Assembly: GCA_015680685.1 (NCBI GenBank)
Contig: MNCI01035854.1
Coordinates: 38,647-69,283 of the forward strand
Source of the DNA: Gnetum montanum
Taxonomy: Eukaryota; Streptophyta; Gnetopsida; Gnetales; Gnetaceae
Direction of reading: 5' to 3'
Length of the DNA: 30,637 nucleotides
Positions 30,350 to 30,637 of this stretch are shown here, in pieces (the first letter of the stretch is position 1; every line of letters starts with the position of its first letter). The position numbers and the translations under genes are program-made. The notes beneath the pieces are model-generated. The model was given only the letters and a program-made list of their open reading frames with translations. It did not search any database and was not told the DNA's origin.

Positions 30350-30637
30350 TGATGAGCGACGAGATACCCCTACACTCAACCATACGAATACGAGCGTTTA
30401 CGCATGATCCTGTCAAACTCTATGGATAGGCTAGTCGTGGTATCTAGATAGTTACACGTTGATCACAGTTCGCTGTCTTTCCACCTGGACTAGTTTTGGC
30501 TTTGTCACATATGGTTTAGTCCAAAGTGAGGTGTATGATGTGTTCCTATGCTAATGCTACTCTTGAAGACAATGGAAGATAATATTAACTAAGCTAAGAG
30601 AGAAAGGGTGAGAAAGAATCTAAGCTAGCCTAAGTGC
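30350..30637 (-). mobile_element. Inverted family A-related LTR, variant, leaving the window
   Basis: It begins TGATGAGCGACGAG and shares its first 60 or so bases with the A2 LTRs at 18788 and 11368. After about 30415 it diverges into unrelated sequence, so it is a different LTR subfamily with a conserved terminus. It interrupts A3 gag. The far end is outside the window. Confidence 0.65.

Overview
The window reads as nuclear DNA of a seed plant with a large, retrotransposon-rich genome. The signs are AT-rich sequence, nested Ty3/gypsy elements with plant-type primer sites, LINE and SINE remnants, and one intron-containing NLR-type resistance gene. A gymnosperm is possible but the sequence does not prove it. 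There are no prokaryotic genes and no CRISPR array. Most long open frames are pieces of decayed transposons.

Layout. (1) 1-39 is the tail of a plus-strand LTR of an Athila/Tat-like family, called family A here. (2) 40-6384 is a minus-strand family A element (A1) with gag, protease, RT, RNase H and integrase, all broken. It sits inside the 5' LTR of (3), a plus-strand chromovirus at 6385-9734. The chromovirus has a tRNA-Met primer site and a chromodomain, but it has lost its RT, RNase H and integrase core. (4) 10106-10421 holds two minus-strand tRNA-derived SINE-like units. (5) 10971-11367 plus 19596-22760 is a tandemly duplicated block of LINE 3'-end remnants. The first copy is split by (6), family A element A2 (11368-19595), which has both LTRs, a diverged target-site duplication, a tRNA-Asp-type primer site, a 110-bp tandem repeat and a 570-N gap. 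The second LINE copy preserves the empty insertion site. (7) 23265-27904 is a minus-strand NLR gene that I model with seven exons encoding 1031 residues. (8) 29006-30349 is the 5' end of a plus-strand family A element (A3). It is interrupted at 30350 by an inverted family A-related LTR that leaves the window.

The only plausible functional host gene is the NLR. It has an N-terminal helical region, a P-loop, an unusual acidic repeat-bearing segment between P-loop and kinase-2, degenerate later NB-ARC motifs and C-terminal LRRs. It lies between LINE debris and A3. The transposons record a sequence of events: the chromovirus was hit by A1, the LINE block was duplicated and then hit by A2, and A3 was hit by an inverted element. 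Their premature stops and primer-site mismatches are mostly C-to-T or G-to-A changes, as expected of long-methylated repeats. Several single Ns and repeats point to assembly joins.
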